Source: Pseudomonas simiae
GTDB lineage: Bacteria; Pseudomonadota; Gammaproteobacteria; Pseudomonadales; Pseudomonadaceae
Length of the DNA stretch: 64,000 nt
Assembly (NCBI RefSeq): GCF_900111895.1
Contig: NZ_FOKB01000005.1
Coordinates: forward strand, 124,001 to 188,000
Reading direction: 5' to 3'
The notes under the pieces were generated by a model, which ran no database searches, had not been told where the DNA came from, and saw only the letters and a list, made by a program, of their open reading frames with translations. This document shows, one piece after another, positions 26,059 through 35,126 of this stretch. The position numbers and the translations under genes were made by a program. How positions within the stretch are numbered: position 1 is the first letter of the stretch; each line of letters opens with the position of its first letter.

Positions 26059-27705
26059 ATGGCCAATCCCCTCGAAGACCCGCTCTATTACCTGCATAAC
26101 TTCCGCCAGGTCCTGCATTGGCTGGGGCTACGTTATGCGGATCTGCTCGATGCGGACGAACAGCATTTCATTCAGCAATTTGACAGGTTGCCGCAGCCAT
26201 CCCAGGCGCTTTTGGTGCGCATGGTGATGCGCAAGGGCGTGCATTTCCGGGCGGGCAAACTCAACTACGTGGAGATCGGCTGCACCCACACCGCTGCTGC
26301 GCCGTTGCTTGAATTGGGCTGGGTCGACACTCAGTTCTTACTGGCCTTTGAAGAGCTGTTTGCCTTGCTGCAAAAGGGCGAAATCCTCGGCGCGTTCAAG
26401 CCCTGGATCGACCAGCCCAAAGGCAGGAAGTCCGATTGGCTGCAAGGGCTGTCGGCACACTTTACCGACCGCCGCAGTTTTGCTGGCTGGTGTCCGGAGC
26501 TTGCCGACACGCTGTACAGCCTCTCGATCATGGAGCTGTGCGACCGCCTGCGCCTGATGTTCTTCGGCAACCTGCATCAGGACTGGTCGGAATTCGTGCT
26601 GGCAGACCTGGGCATCTACACCTACGAAAAAGTCGAATTCTGCGCAGAATCCCGCGGCCTGCGCAGCCGTGACGATATGCATGGTTTTCTGTTCCTGCAC
26701 CAATGCCAGCAGGCTTTTGAGGCCGGTGAAACGCTGGAGCAGGTACTGGCGCAGATCGCAACCTTGAGTACCGACAATCCTTGGCTGGAAAAGCGGCGGG
26801 CCAAATTGTTGTTCCAGATCGGTCAACAGTGCGAGCGCATTGCTGAACTGGCATTGGCGGAACAGATCTATCGCACGTGCGCCTATCCCGGTGCCCGCTC
26901 CAGGTTGATACGGGTGCTGGAGCGCCAGGAGGACTACGGCCAAGCCATGGCCTTGGCGAACGCCGCTCAACAGGCTCCGGAAAGCGCCGCCGAGCAGCAG
27001 CACTTATTGCGTGTGGTGCCACGGCTGCGCCGCAAACTGGGTAAGCCGGCCTTGCCCAAAGCGCAGCCTCGTGCGGTCACGCGCCTGGACCTGGCCCTTG
27101 CGCTACCCGAGCCGCTGATGTCGGTGGAGTACTGCGTGCAGGCGCACCTCAGCGAGCCTGATGGGCCGGTGCACTACGTTGAAAACGGGCTGATCAATTC
27201 ACTGTTCGGCCTGCTGTGCTGGGACGTAATCTTTGCGCCGCTGCCGGGCTCATTCTTCCATCCGTTTCAACGTGGCCCGGCGGACCTGCACAGCGAGGAC
27301 TTCCGCCCGCGCCGTGCACCGCTGTTCGCTGCGTGTTTCGAGCAGTTGCAGGACGAACGTTACAAAACCACCATTCGCCAGCGTTACAGCGACAAATGGG
27401 GGATCCAGTCGCCCTTCGTGTTCTGGAACCTGCTGAGCGAAGACCTGCTGGAACAGGCCCTAGCCTGCCTGCCCGCCGAACACCTGCGCTACTGGTTCGA
27501 ACGGCTGTTACTGGACATTCGCGCCAACCGCGCCGGCATGCCGGACCTGATCCAGTTCTGGCCGACGCAAAAAACCTACCGCATGATCGAGGTCAAGGGA
27601 CCTGGCGATCGCCTGCAGGATAACCAGTTGCGCTGGCTGGAGTTCTGCAGCGAATACCAGATGCCGGTAACGGTCTGCTATGTGCGCTGGGCAGAGTCGG
27701 CTTGA
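26059..27705 (+). CDS. FAN1-type structure-specific nuclease (VRR-NUC domain)
   Basis: A 548-residue protein related to bacterial FAN1, which cuts branched and crosslinked DNA. The C-terminal VRR-NUC core has the PD-(D/E)XK residues Asp496 (GMPDLIQFW), Glu511 and Lys513 (IEVKGPGDRLQDNQ), and the upstream SVEYCVQAHLSEPDGPVHYVENGLINSLFGLLCWD region supplies another acidic residue. The N-terminal SAP-like and TPR-like helical regions (about 1-330) bind DNA flaps in the solved Pseudomonas protein. Its TGA stop overlaps the TTG start of the next gene, a helicase, so the two are translationally coupled. A joint role in crosslink or flap repair is inferred. Confidence 0.9.
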   Translation: MANPLEDPLYYLHNFRQVLHWLGLRYADLLDADEQHFIQQFDRLPQPSQALLVRMVMRKGVHFRAGKLNYVEIGCTHTAAAPLLELGWVDTQFLLAFEELFALLQKGEILGAFKPWIDQPKGRKSDWLQGLSAHFTDRRSFAGWCPELADTLYSLSIMELCDRLRLMFFGNLHQDWSEFVLADLGIYTYEKVEFCAESRGLRSRDDMHGFLFLHQCQQAFEAGETLEQVLAQIATLSTDNPWLEKRRAKLLFQIGQQCERIAELALAEQIYRTCAYPGARSRLIRVLERQEDYGQAMALANAAQQAPESAAEQQHLLRVVPRLRRKLGKPALPKAQPRAVTRLDLALALPEPLMSVEYCVQAHLSEPDGPVHYVENGLINSLFGLLCWDVIFAPLPGSFFHPFQRGPADLHSEDFRPRRAPLFAACFEQLQDERYKTTIRQRYSDKWGIQSPFVFWNLLSEDLLEQALACLPAEHLRYWFERLLLDIRANRAGMPDLIQFWPTQKTYRMIEVKGPGDRLQDNQLRWLEFCSEYQMPVTVCYVRWAESA

Positions 27706-29957
27706 GCTACAGCGTTGCCGTGCGCGCACTGTGCGAGTTCACGGCCAAGGTCGGTGACCTCGACCTGCGCTTCACACCGTCGCCCAGTGCTCAGGAAGGC
27801 ATCATCGGCCACCGCACCGTCGCTTCGCGGCGCAGCGCGCACTACCAGAATGAAGTGGCGCTAGAAGGCGAGTACCAACAACTCAAGGTGAGGGGCAGGG
27901 CGGACGGCTACGACCCGGACGCCAACCGTCTGGAAGAAGTGAAGACCTATCGCGGTGACCTCGATGCCCAGCCCGCCAACCATCGTCAATTACACTGGGC
28001 TCAGGTCAAAGTGTATGGCTGGTTGATGTGCCAGAAACTCAACCTCTCGCACATCAACCTGGCGCTGGTGTACTTCGACATCGTCGGTGAAGGAGAGACG
28101 GTGCTCAACCAACGCTTTCAAGCCGCCGAGCTGGAACCCTTCTTCAACCAGCAATGCGCGCTGTTCCTCGGTTGGGCCCAGCAGGAAATGGCACACCGCG
28201 AAGCGCGCAACAGCGCCGCGCAAACCCTGGCGTTTCCCCATGCCGGTTTCCGTCCTGGACAGCGTTCGCTTGCCGAGTCGGTGTACAAGGCGGTCAGTAC
28301 CGGCCGTTGTCTGATGGCCCAGGCACCGACCGGCATTGGCAAGACCATCGGTACGATTTTCCCCTTGCTCAAGGCATTGGCGCCTCAGCGACTGGACAAG
28401 CTGTTCTTCCTCACCGCCAAGACCCCCGGCCGCAAGCTCGCCCTGGATGCCGCCCAGGTGCTGCATGCCAGCAGTCCTGACCAGCCACTGCGAGTGCTGG
28501 AACTGGTGGCGCGGGACAAAGCCTGCGAGCACCTGGACAAAGCGTGTCACGGTGACGCCTGCCCGCTGGCCAAGGGCTTCTACGACCGTCTGCCCGCCGC
28601 GCGCATCGCCGCCGCCAAGGTGCGCCTGCTGGACCAGCGCAACCTGCGCGACGTGGCGTTGGCCCATGATGTCTGCCCGTATTACCTGAGCCAGGAAATG
28701 GCACGCTGGGCCGACCTGGTGGTCGCCGACTACAACTACTACTTCGATTTTGGCGCCATGCTGTTCGGCCTGGCCCAGCTCAACCAATGGCGCGCAGCCG
28801 TGCTGGTGGACGAGGCGCACAATCTGGTCGAGCGGGCTCGCTCGATGTACAGCGCCAGTCTCGACCAGTACCACCTCAAGACACTGCGCGAGACCGCCCC
28901 CGAGCCCTTGAAGCAACCCTTGCAGCGGCTTAACCGCGCGTGGAACGCATTGCACAAGGACCAACTCGCGCCGTACCAGGCCTACACCGCCCGCCCCGAG
29001 AAGCTGTTGCAGGCCCTGAGCCTGTGCGCCAGCGCCATGGGTGAATACTTCAACGATCACCCCGAATCCCTCAGCGGCGACCTGCAACGCTTCTATTTCG
29101 AGGTGCTGCAGTTCGGCAAGGTCGCCGAGCTGTTCAACGAACACTTCATTTTCGACATCAGCAAGCGCCAGCTCAACGGCAAGCGCAGCAGCTCGACCCT
29201 GTGCCTGCGCAACGTGGTGCCCGCCGAGTTCATCCGCCCACGGTTGACGGCAGCCCGCAGCAGCGTGCTGTTTTCCGCGACCCTGAGCCCCCGACATTAC
29301 TACGCGGACTTGCTCGGCTTGCCGGCGGATACGGCATGGATCGATGTGGAATCGCCGTTCAAGGCCGAGCAATTACACGTGCGCATCGTTGATGAAATAT
29401 CCACCCGTTTCGTCCATCGCCACGCCTCGTTGGAACCTATCGTCGAGCTGATCGCTCGCCAGTACACCCAGCAACCTGGCAATTACCTGGCATTCTTCAG
29501 CAGTTTCGATTATCTGCAACAAGTGGCGCAGTTACTGGCCGAGAAGCACCCAACGATCACGCTGTGGCAACAGTCTCGCGGCATGGCCGAAGCCGAGCGC
29601 CAGGCCTTTCTCGACCAATTCACCGAGCACAGTCAGGGCATCGGTTTCGCGGTATTGGGCGGTGCATTCGGCGAAGGCATCGACCTACCCGGTGCCCGCC
29701 TGATCGGCGCATTCATTGCCACCCTCGGCTTACCCCAGCTAAACCCGGTCAACGAACAGATGAAGCTGCGCATGGGCGCGATCTTCGGCGCGGGTTACGA
29801 CTACACCTACCTGTACCCTGGTATCCAGAAAGTCGTGCAGGCCGCAGGCCGGGTGATTCGCAGCCAACAGGATCAGGGCGTGGTGATGCTGATCGATGAC
29901 CGGTTTGGCGAGGCACGGGTACGTCAATTGTTGCCGCGCTGGTGGACGGTAGCTTGA
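27702..29957 (+). CDS. XPD/DinG-like iron-sulfur helicase with N-terminal PD-(D/E)XK nuclease domain
   Basis: This 751-residue protein starts at TTG 27702 inside the preceding stop (TTGA). The first 170 residues form a RecB/Cas4-like nuclease domain with Asp68 (GRADGYD) and Glu79-x-Lys81 (EVKTY). The helicase follows: Walker A APTGIGKT (Lys214), four cysteines at 275, 282, 287 and 325 placed to hold a 4Fe-4S cluster, DEAH box at 370-373, VLFSATLSP, and motif VI in AAGRVIRSQQDQG. XPD/DinG helicases unwind 5'-3'. The fused nuclease and the coupled FAN1-type nuclease make this a two-gene DNA-processing unit, here presumed to act on crosslinks, flaps or recombination intermediates. Confidence 0.9.
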   Translation: MSYSVAVRALCEFTAKVGDLDLRFTPSPSAQEGIIGHRTVASRRSAHYQNEVALEGEYQQLKVRGRADGYDPDANRLEEVKTYRGDLDAQPANHRQLHWAQVKVYGWLMCQKLNLSHINLALVYFDIVGEGETVLNQRFQAAELEPFFNQQCALFLGWAQQEMAHREARNSAAQTLAFPHAGFRPGQRSLAESVYKAVSTGRCLMAQAPTGIGKTIGTIFPLLKALAPQRLDKLFFLTAKTPGRKLALDAAQVLHASSPDQPLRVLELVARDKACEHLDKACHGDACPLAKGFYDRLPAARIAAAKVRLLDQRNLRDVALAHDVCPYYLSQEMARWADLVVADYNYYFDFGAMLFGLAQLNQWRAAVLVDEAHNLVERARSMYSASLDQYHLKTLRETAPEPLKQPLQRLNRAWNALHKDQLAPYQAYTARPEKLLQALSLCASAMGEYFNDHPESLSGDLQRFYFEVLQFGKVAELFNEHFIFDISKRQLNGKRSSSTLCLRNVVPAEFIRPRLTAARSSVLFSATLSPRHYYADLLGLPADTAWIDVESPFKAEQLHVRIVDEISTRFVHRHASLEPIVELIARQYTQQPGNYLAFFSSFDYLQQVAQLLAEKHPTITLWQQSRGMAEAERQAFLDQFTEHSQGIGFAVLGGAFGEGIDLPGARLIGAFIATLGLPQLNPVNEQMKLRMGAIFGAGYDYTYLYPGIQKVVQAAGRVIRSQQDQGVVMLIDDRFGEARVRQLLPRWWTVA

Positions 29958-30037
29958 GTCATTCCTGGCGTCAATGATGCTGGCGGCTTGAACAGCAAGG
30001 GTCCACGCTGGGCAAAACCGTCAAACAGGTCATGCCC

Positions 30038-30970
30038 ATGAGCCAGCACCTCATCAGCGTCAACGGTATTGAGTTAAGTGTTCATATTGCGGGGCCCGAA
30101 CAGGGCGTACCGGTCTGGCTGCTTCACGGTTTCCCGGAGTGCTGGCACTCCTGGCGCGAACAGATTCCCGTACTGGCAGCGGCGGGTTATCGGGTGTTTG
30201 CCCCGGAAATGCGCGGTTATGGCCGCACCTGTTCACCGCCTGAAATAACCGACTATGACCTGTTGACGCTATGCGGCGATATCCAGCAGGCCATGGACCA
30301 CTTCGGCCATACCCAGGTGGTGATGGTCGGCCATGACTGGGGCGCCGTGGTGGCCTGGCACCTGGCGCTGCTTGAGCCTGAGCGTGTCACACGCTTGATC
30401 ACGCTGTCCGTGCCATTCGCCGGACGTGCACGGCGGCCAGTGATCGAGATCATGCGCGAGTTGTACGCCGACCGTTTCAACTACATCCTGTATTTCCAGA
30501 CACCGGGCGTTGCCGAGCAGGAGTTGGACGCCGATATCGAACGCACACTGCGCCTGTTCATGCAGGACCAGGATGTGTTTTTGCAACAGAAAACGGCCAG
30601 CGCCACCTTGCTTGAAGGCGTTCCGGCGCCCGGTCCATTACCACACTGGTGCTCCCAGGCGGATCTGGACGTTTATGTGAGCACCTTCGCAGACCACGGT
30701 TTCCGCGGCCCGCTGAATTGGTATCGCAATTTCGAACGCAACTGGCAACGCACTGAGTTCCTGGCGGGACAGCAAGTACTGCAACCCACGCTGTTTCTGA
30801 TCGGCGACCGCGATCCGGTGGGGGTCTTCGAAGCCCACACGCTCAAGCGCATGCCGGATTCAGTGCCACAGCTTGAGCAGCACGTACTGGCGAACTGTGG
30901 TCACTGGATCCAGAACGAACAAGCCCGACAGGTCAACGCGCTAATGCTCGGGTTTCTAGGGAAAATCTAA
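30038..30970 (+). CDS. Alpha/beta hydrolase, epoxide-hydrolase-like
   Basis: A 310-residue alpha/beta hydrolase. The oxyanion segment HGFPECWHSWR is followed by EMRGYGRT and the nucleophile elbow VGHDWGA, where Asp100 (counting from ATG 30038) rather than Ser is the nucleophile, as in soluble epoxide hydrolases and haloalkane dehalogenases. The later GDRDPVG and the C-terminal NCGHWIQ give the acid and base residues. ATG 30038 is spaced eight bases from AGG; ATG 30032 is an alternative. No operon partner is evident. Substrate unknown. Confidence 0.87.
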   Translation: MSQHLISVNGIELSVHIAGPEQGVPVWLLHGFPECWHSWREQIPVLAAAGYRVFAPEMRGYGRTCSPPEITDYDLLTLCGDIQQAMDHFGHTQVVMVGHDWGAVVAWHLALLEPERVTRLITLSVPFAGRARRPVIEIMRELYADRFNYILYFQTPGVAEQELDADIERTLRLFMQDQDVFLQQKTASATLLEGVPAPGPLPHWCSQADLDVYVSTFADHGFRGPLNWYRNFERNWQRTEFLAGQQVLQPTLFLIGDRDPVGVFEAHTLKRMPDSVPQLEQHVLANCGHWIQNEQARQVNALMLGFLGKI

Positions 30971-31088
30971 AGGTCGCGCCTCGACCCGGTTGATCCACCA
31001 AGCGGATGCTGCGCCCATGCAATTGCAGGGTGCGGTGCACGAGGCGCAGGCTCACGTCCGCCAGCACCGTTGGCACCGACGTCGCTAA
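30933..31088 (-). pseudogene. Possible C-terminal remnant of a sensor histidine kinase
   Basis: On the minus strand, directly after the stop of the SnoaL-like gene and in the same frame, an open stretch of 51 codons encodes SLRLVHRTLQLHGRSIRLVD and then QPGRGATFRFSL. This looks like the region after the G2 box of a histidine kinase ATPase domain (GLxLVHR...LHG...PGxGxxFxF). There is no start codon or upstream kinase, and the tail overlaps the end of the hydrolase gene. I read it as a decayed leftover of a lost kinase gene; chance resemblance is possible. Confidence 0.4.
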
Positions 31089-31517
31089 TCAGCCCTTGGC
31101 CTTGGCCAGGTAAGGCGCCAGGCGCCGGCCCATTTCCTCACCCAGGGCTTGCAGCCCGCTCAACGGGCGGATCATCACTTCAAACTCGATGATCTGCCCT
31201 TGTTCGTTGAAACGGATCAGGTCGATGCCCTTGAGTTGCTTGTCGCCCACACGCGCGCTGAATTCCAGCACGACACTCAAGCCATCGCCGGTGGCAAGTT
31301 CGCGGTGATAGGTGAAGTCCTCGAACACGTTGATCACCGTATTGAGGATCATCGAGACGACCGGCGCGCCAGGGTACGGTGTATGGGCCATGGGCGAGCG
31401 GAAAACAGCGTCGGGCGCCAGCAGGTCGGGCAGGGCCTTGAGGTCACGATTGGCCAACATGGCGTGCCAGCGTTGCAAGGTTTTGGCGGCGGTAGGGGTG
31501 AGGTTGAGTTCGGACAT
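31089..31517 (-). CDS. SnoaL-like (NTF2 fold) protein
   Basis: A 142-residue single-domain protein: TLQRWHAMLANRDLKALPDL, APDAVFRSPMAHTPYPG, FEDFTYHRELATGDGLSVVLEF and GIDLIRFNEQGQIIEFEVMIRP follow the SnoaL-like polyketide-cyclase/NTF2 pattern. Proteins of this fold act as isomerases, hydrolases or ligand binders; no catalytic set is diagnostic here. It is transcribed toward the possible kinase remnant and lies 107 bases beyond the end of the alpha-E gene on the same strand. Function unknown. Confidence 0.85.
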   Translation of the reverse strand: MSELNLTPTAAKTLQRWHAMLANRDLKALPDLLAPDAVFRSPMAHTPYPGAPVVSMILNTVINVFEDFTYHRELATGDGLSVVLEFSARVGDKQLKGIDLIRFNEQGQIIEFEVMIRPLSGLQALGEEMGRRLAPYLAKAKG

Positions 31518-31624
31518 GCGCTGTACCTGTTCTTATGATGGGAAGGCGTTCACCTGCCCAACATAAGAGCGGTATCCAAGCAGGGTCAATCACCCTAACT
31601 GACAGTTAAGTGCCCCAAATGCAC

Positions 31625-32575
31625 TCAGACCATTTCCAGGTAGGAACTTTGAATCGCCCGCGCCAACTCGCGCACGGTGTCGATAAAGTCCGTCAGACGG
31701 CTGTGCAATCCCTCTTCAAGAATCTCATCAATCCCGGTATACCTCAGCCGCGCCTCGAACTCCGCCGCCAGCCGCTGCGCCGTGCGCCCATAACTGCCTG
31801 GCAGGTCTGCCAGAATATGGCTCAGTTCCTCGATGCAGGCATGCAACGAACGCGGCACATCACTGCGCAACAGCAGCAACTCGGACACGGAACGGGCATT
31901 CAGTGCGTTCGGGTACAGCTCGGTGTAGGCCTCGAACGACGACAACGCGCGGAGCAGGGCACTCCACTGGTAGTAACCGCGTGCCGACAAGTCGCTGACT
32001 TCTTCCGACTCCTCGCCAAACATCTCGTAGCGCGCATCCAGCAAGCGCAGGGTGTTATCGGCGCGCTCGACAAAGGTGCCCAGGCGGATAAACCGATAGG
32101 CGTCGTTGCGCATGATCGTCCCGGAGGTAGCCCCCCGGAACAGGTGCGAGCGCTGCTTGACCCAATCACAGAAGTGGCTGATGCCATGTCGCGCCAGGCC
32201 GCCGGCGGCGATGCTGCGCATTTCCAGCCAGGTGGCGTTGAGGTTTTCCCACATATCGGCAGTGATGCGCCCGCGTACCGCGTGGGCATTGCCACGGGCG
32301 GCACGTAGGCAGTTGTAGATGCTGGCGGGGTTTTCTTCGTCGAGGGCGAAAAAGTGCAGCATACGCTCGGCGTCCAGCTGTTTATGGCGTTCCAGGTAAC
32401 TGTCCAGGGTGCCGCTGCTGAGCAACGACATGGCCAGTTCATCCAGTCCGTCACTGCGCCCGGCCTGGGGCATCAATGACAGCGAATAACTGACTTCCAG
32501 CATGCGTGCCAGGTTCTCGGCACGTTCCAGGTAACGGGACATCCAGTACAGATCTGCGGCGGTTCTACTCAACAT
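31625..32575 (-). CDS. Alpha-E domain protein (DUF403)
   Basis: The frame is open far upstream, but that part is a shadow of the ATP-grasp gene. ATG 32575 (MLSRTAADLYWMSRYLERAENLARML) is the true start, giving 316 residues. It is all-helical, with the conserved N-terminus of the alpha-E family and later PRSLHACIEELSHILADLP. It begins two bases after the stop of the ATP-grasp gene, the usual pairing. These pairs are predicted to make or ligate a peptide-like compound with a transglutaminase-like partner, but that partner is absent here. Function is unproven. Confidence 0.9.
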   Translation of the reverse strand: MLSRTAADLYWMSRYLERAENLARMLEVSYSLSLMPQAGRSDGLDELAMSLLSSGTLDSYLERHKQLDAERMLHFFALDEENPASIYNCLRAARGNAHAVRGRITADMWENLNATWLEMRSIAAGGLARHGISHFCDWVKQRSHLFRGATSGTIMRNDAYRFIRLGTFVERADNTLRLLDARYEMFGEESEEVSDLSARGYYQWSALLRALSSFEAYTELYPNALNARSVSELLLLRSDVPRSLHACIEELSHILADLPGSYGRTAQRLAAEFEARLRYTGIDEILEEGLHSRLTDFIDTVRELARAIQSSYLEMV

Positions 32576-32577
32576 AC

Positions 32578-33987
32578 TCAGCCCTCCACCACCCAGGTGT
32601 CCTTGGTTCCACCGCCTTGCGACGAGTTGACGATCAACGAGCCTTCCTTCAGCGCCACGCGGGTGAGGCCGCCCGGCACCAGGCGGGTTTCCTTGCCCGA
32701 GAGCACAAAGGGCCGCAGGTCGATATGCCGTGGGGCGATGCCGTTTTCGACAAACGTGGGGCAGGTGGACAGGCTCAGGGTCGGCTGGGCGATGTAGGCA
32801 TGGGGCCTGGCCTTGATGCGTTGGCGAAAATCCTCGATCTCGGCCGCGCTGGACGCCGGCCCTACCAGCATGCCGTAGCCGCCGGAGCCCTGGGTTTCCT
32901 TGACCACCAGTTGCGGCAGGTTGGCCAGGACGTGGGACAGTTCGTCGGGCTTGCGGCACTGGAAGGTCGGTACGTTCTGTAACACCGGCTCTTCATCCAG
33001 GTAGAAACGGATCATTTCCGGCACGTAGGGGTAGATTGATTTGTCGTCGGCCACGCCGGTGCCGATGGCGTTGGCCAGCACCACGTTGCCGGCGCAATAA
33101 GCGGCGACCAGGCCGGGCACGCCAAGCATCGACTCGGGGTTGAACGCCTTGGGGTCGAGGAAGGCGTCGTCGATACGCCGGTAAATCACATCCACCGGTT
33201 TGGGGCCGTCGGTGGTGCGCATAAACACCTTGAGGTCCTGCACAAACAGGTCCGCGCCCTCTACCAGCTCAACGCCCATTTCACGGGCCAGGAACGCATG
33301 CTCGAAAAACGCACTGTTGAAGCGACCCGGCGTCAGCACCACCACGTTGGGGTTGTCCAGGCGGCTTGAGCTCTTCAGGGTCTTGAGCAGCAGGTTGGGG
33401 TAGTGGTCCACCGGCGCGATGCGCTGCTTGGCGAACACTTCGGGGAACAGGCGCATCATCATCTTGCGGTCTTCGAGCATGTAGCTCACGCCGCTGGGGG
33501 TGCGCAGGTTGTCTTCAAGCACGTAATAGGTGCCGTCGCCATCGCGCACCAGGTCCACGCCGGAAATGTGCGAATAGATGTCGCGGTGCAGGTCCAGGCC
33601 GACCATGGCCTTCTGGTAACCCTCGTTGCCCAGCACCTGGTCCGCCGGAGTGATCCCGGCCTTGATGATGCGCTGGTCATGGTAGATGTCGGCAAGAAAC
33701 ATGTTCAGGGCATTGACGCGCTGGATACAGCCGCGTTCGATCACGCTCCACTCACTGGCGGGGATGCTGCGGGGGATGATGTCGAAGGGGATCAGGCGCT
33801 CGGTGTCTTGCTCGTCGCCATACAAGGTGAAGGTGATACCGGCGCGGTGGAACAGCAAGTCGGCTTCACGGCGACGCTGGGCCAGCAGCTCCGGCGGCGT
33901 GTTCGCCAGCCAGCGGGAGAAATCCTGGTAATGCGCACGGCACACGCCGTTTGCGTCATTCATTTCATCAAAGAAAGATCGAGCCAT
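32578..33987 (-). CDS. Circularly permuted ATP-grasp ligase-like protein
   Basis: A 469-residue member of the circularly permuted ATP-grasp type 2 family. Recognisable segments are FDIIPRSIPASEWSVIERGCIQRV, DGTYYVLEDNLRTPSGVSYMLE and RVALKEGSLIVNSSQGGGTKDTWV. ATP-grasp enzymes join a carboxylate to an amine or thiol via an acyl-phosphate. Genomic pairing with alpha-E proteins is widespread, and the pair has been predicted to carry out peptide-type ligation. It is divergent from the membrane-protein gene at 34339, with 351 bases between them. Confidence 0.9.
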   Translation of the reverse strand: MARSFFDEMNDANGVCRAHYQDFSRWLANTPPELLAQRRREADLLFHRAGITFTLYGDEQDTERLIPFDIIPRSIPASEWSVIERGCIQRVNALNMFLADIYHDQRIIKAGITPADQVLGNEGYQKAMVGLDLHRDIYSHISGVDLVRDGDGTYYVLEDNLRTPSGVSYMLEDRKMMMRLFPEVFAKQRIAPVDHYPNLLLKTLKSSSRLDNPNVVVLTPGRFNSAFFEHAFLAREMGVELVEGADLFVQDLKVFMRTTDGPKPVDVIYRRIDDAFLDPKAFNPESMLGVPGLVAAYCAGNVVLANAIGTGVADDKSIYPYVPEMIRFYLDEEPVLQNVPTFQCRKPDELSHVLANLPQLVVKETQGSGGYGMLVGPASSAAEIEDFRQRIKARPHAYIAQPTLSLSTCPTFVENGIAPRHIDLRPFVLSGKETRLVPGGLTRVALKEGSLIVNSSQGGGTKDTWVVEG

Positions 33988-34338
33988 TCCAGTACCTTGT
34001 CAGTGCCGAGGAAGCAGGGGGGGCACTGCCGTTTCAAAAAACGCATTTTTTATGAGCCCGTGGCGATGGGTGCCAATGGGCCTGGTCCTTACTTTCTTAT
34101 GGGGTCGGCTCTGGGTCGGGGGGTAACCAATGCTCCTGTATCCGGGCAGATGAATGGATAAAGCAATGCCTGTGCCGGAATGCCGGAAACCCTCGATTTG
34201 TTGGGTATGGGGCGATTCCAACAGGCCAGCGCTCCCATTCATGGTGCACGCTCTGTTCCGATTTGGTGCGTGAGCAAACTTGAACTTCATCCGTACCTGA
34301 TTCTTCTAACAGGACACGAACCCGCATGGAGCATCGAT
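33988..34338. promoter_or_regulatory. Intergenic control region between the ATP-grasp and membrane-protein genes
   Basis: There is no convincing gene in these 351 bases: an open frame from 34180 lacks good codon content before 34339. The left end holds an A/T run (TTTCAAAAAACGCATTTTTT near 34032) that may belong to the ATP-grasp promoter. The right end holds the AlgU-like promoter described separately. Confidence 0.5.
34282..34309 (+). promoter_or_regulatory. AlgU (sigma-22)-type promoter
   Basis: GAACTT at 34282-34287 is separated by exactly 17 bases from TCTAA at 34305-34309. The AlgU/RpoE consensus I use is GAACTT-N16/17-TCNNA. It lies 30 bases before the GTG start of the membrane-protein gene, so the leader would be short. 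Envelope or osmotic stress control of the three downstream small genes is inferred. Confidence 0.6.
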
Positions 34339-34884
34339 GTGCCCAGAATCATCTCACCGGACACTCCGGAATCGAGCCTGATCGATCACAGTGAACACAA
34401 CGCCAAGATTTTCGGCTCGCCCAAGGACCGCCTCGACTTCTATCGGCGCGAAATCCAATACGAAACCTCCATCCTCGCCAACCGTACTGACGCTTATCTC
34501 ACCGCGCAGTCGTTCCTGGTGATTGCCTTTGTGTCGGGCATGGGGAACCTCAACCCCGAATGGGGCAAGTTGTTCACCTTGGTGGTGCCGATCTTTCTCG
34601 CAGTGTTGGGCATCCTCAGTTCCCTCAACGCATGGCCTGGGATCCGTGCGGCGTATGACATCATCGATCACTGGCACTTCAAGCAAAGCGAGCTGTTGCG
34701 CAGCGAGCCGGTGATGGGCATGGCGTATGACGAGTCGCCGCTGTTTTCCGAGATGGAGTCGTCCCACAAGGGGTATCGCAAGTCGCTGCTGTTCTCCATG
34801 CGCGCACCTTGGTTGTTCATGGTGTTCTGGGTAATGCTCGCCGCTTACGCGTTTTACATCCAGGTCGACAACCCAGGGTCGTAA
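34339..34884 (+). CDS. Membrane protein of unknown function
   Basis: GTG 34339 is chosen because GGAG at 34328-34331 lies seven bases upstream; this gives 181 residues beginning MPRIISPDTPESS. A hydrophilic N-terminus (DRLDFYRREIQYETSILANRTDAY) leads to two adjacent membrane helices (about 55-100: FLVIAFVSGMG and LFTLVVPIFLAVLGILSSL), then a cytoplasmic or periplasmic loop and a final helix (WLFMVFWVMLAAYAFYI). I do not recognise a family. Three-helix topology with charged N-terminal helices recalls SLATT/DUF4231-like proteins, but the evidence is weak. The AlgU-like promoter points to stress induction. Confidence 0.75.
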   Translation: MPRIISPDTPESSLIDHSEHNAKIFGSPKDRLDFYRREIQYETSILANRTDAYLTAQSFLVIAFVSGMGNLNPEWGKLFTLVVPIFLAVLGILSSLNAWPGIRAAYDIIDHWHFKQSELLRSEPVMGMAYDESPLFSEMESSHKGYRKSLLFSMRAPWLFMVFWVMLAAYAFYIQVDNPGS

Positions 34885-34953
34885 GCCGATGGAACTTCAT
34901 CGCCCCGGGCATGACCTTAACTCTACCCAGGCGATATTTTCCGAGAGGTAACC

Positions 34954-35115
34954 ATGAGCACAGACAAACAACCCGCCACCGGTGCGGATGCGCCCAAAGA
35001 CCCGGTTCCGGCAAAAGACCCCAAGGCCAAGGAAAACGACTACAGTCCAGACTTCAAGCCCAAGCCTGAGCCCAAGCCTGAAACCGATGCCGATATCGAC
35101 ACCCAAGGTGGTTAG
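34954..35115 (+). CDS. Small Pro/Lys/Asp-rich hydrophilic protein
   Basis: A 53-codon gene starting at ATG 34954 with GAGAGG upstream. The product (MSTDKQPATGADAPKD..., then FKPKPEPKPETDADID) is low-complexity, without hydrophobic segments, and probably disordered. It follows the membrane protein by 69 bases and precedes another tiny acidic protein by 11, so all three may form a stress operon. No function is recognised. Confidence 0.65.
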   Translation: MSTDKQPATGADAPKDPVPAKDPKAKENDYSPDFKPKPEPKPETDADIDTQGG

Positions 35116-35126
35116 AGGAGGCGGTC

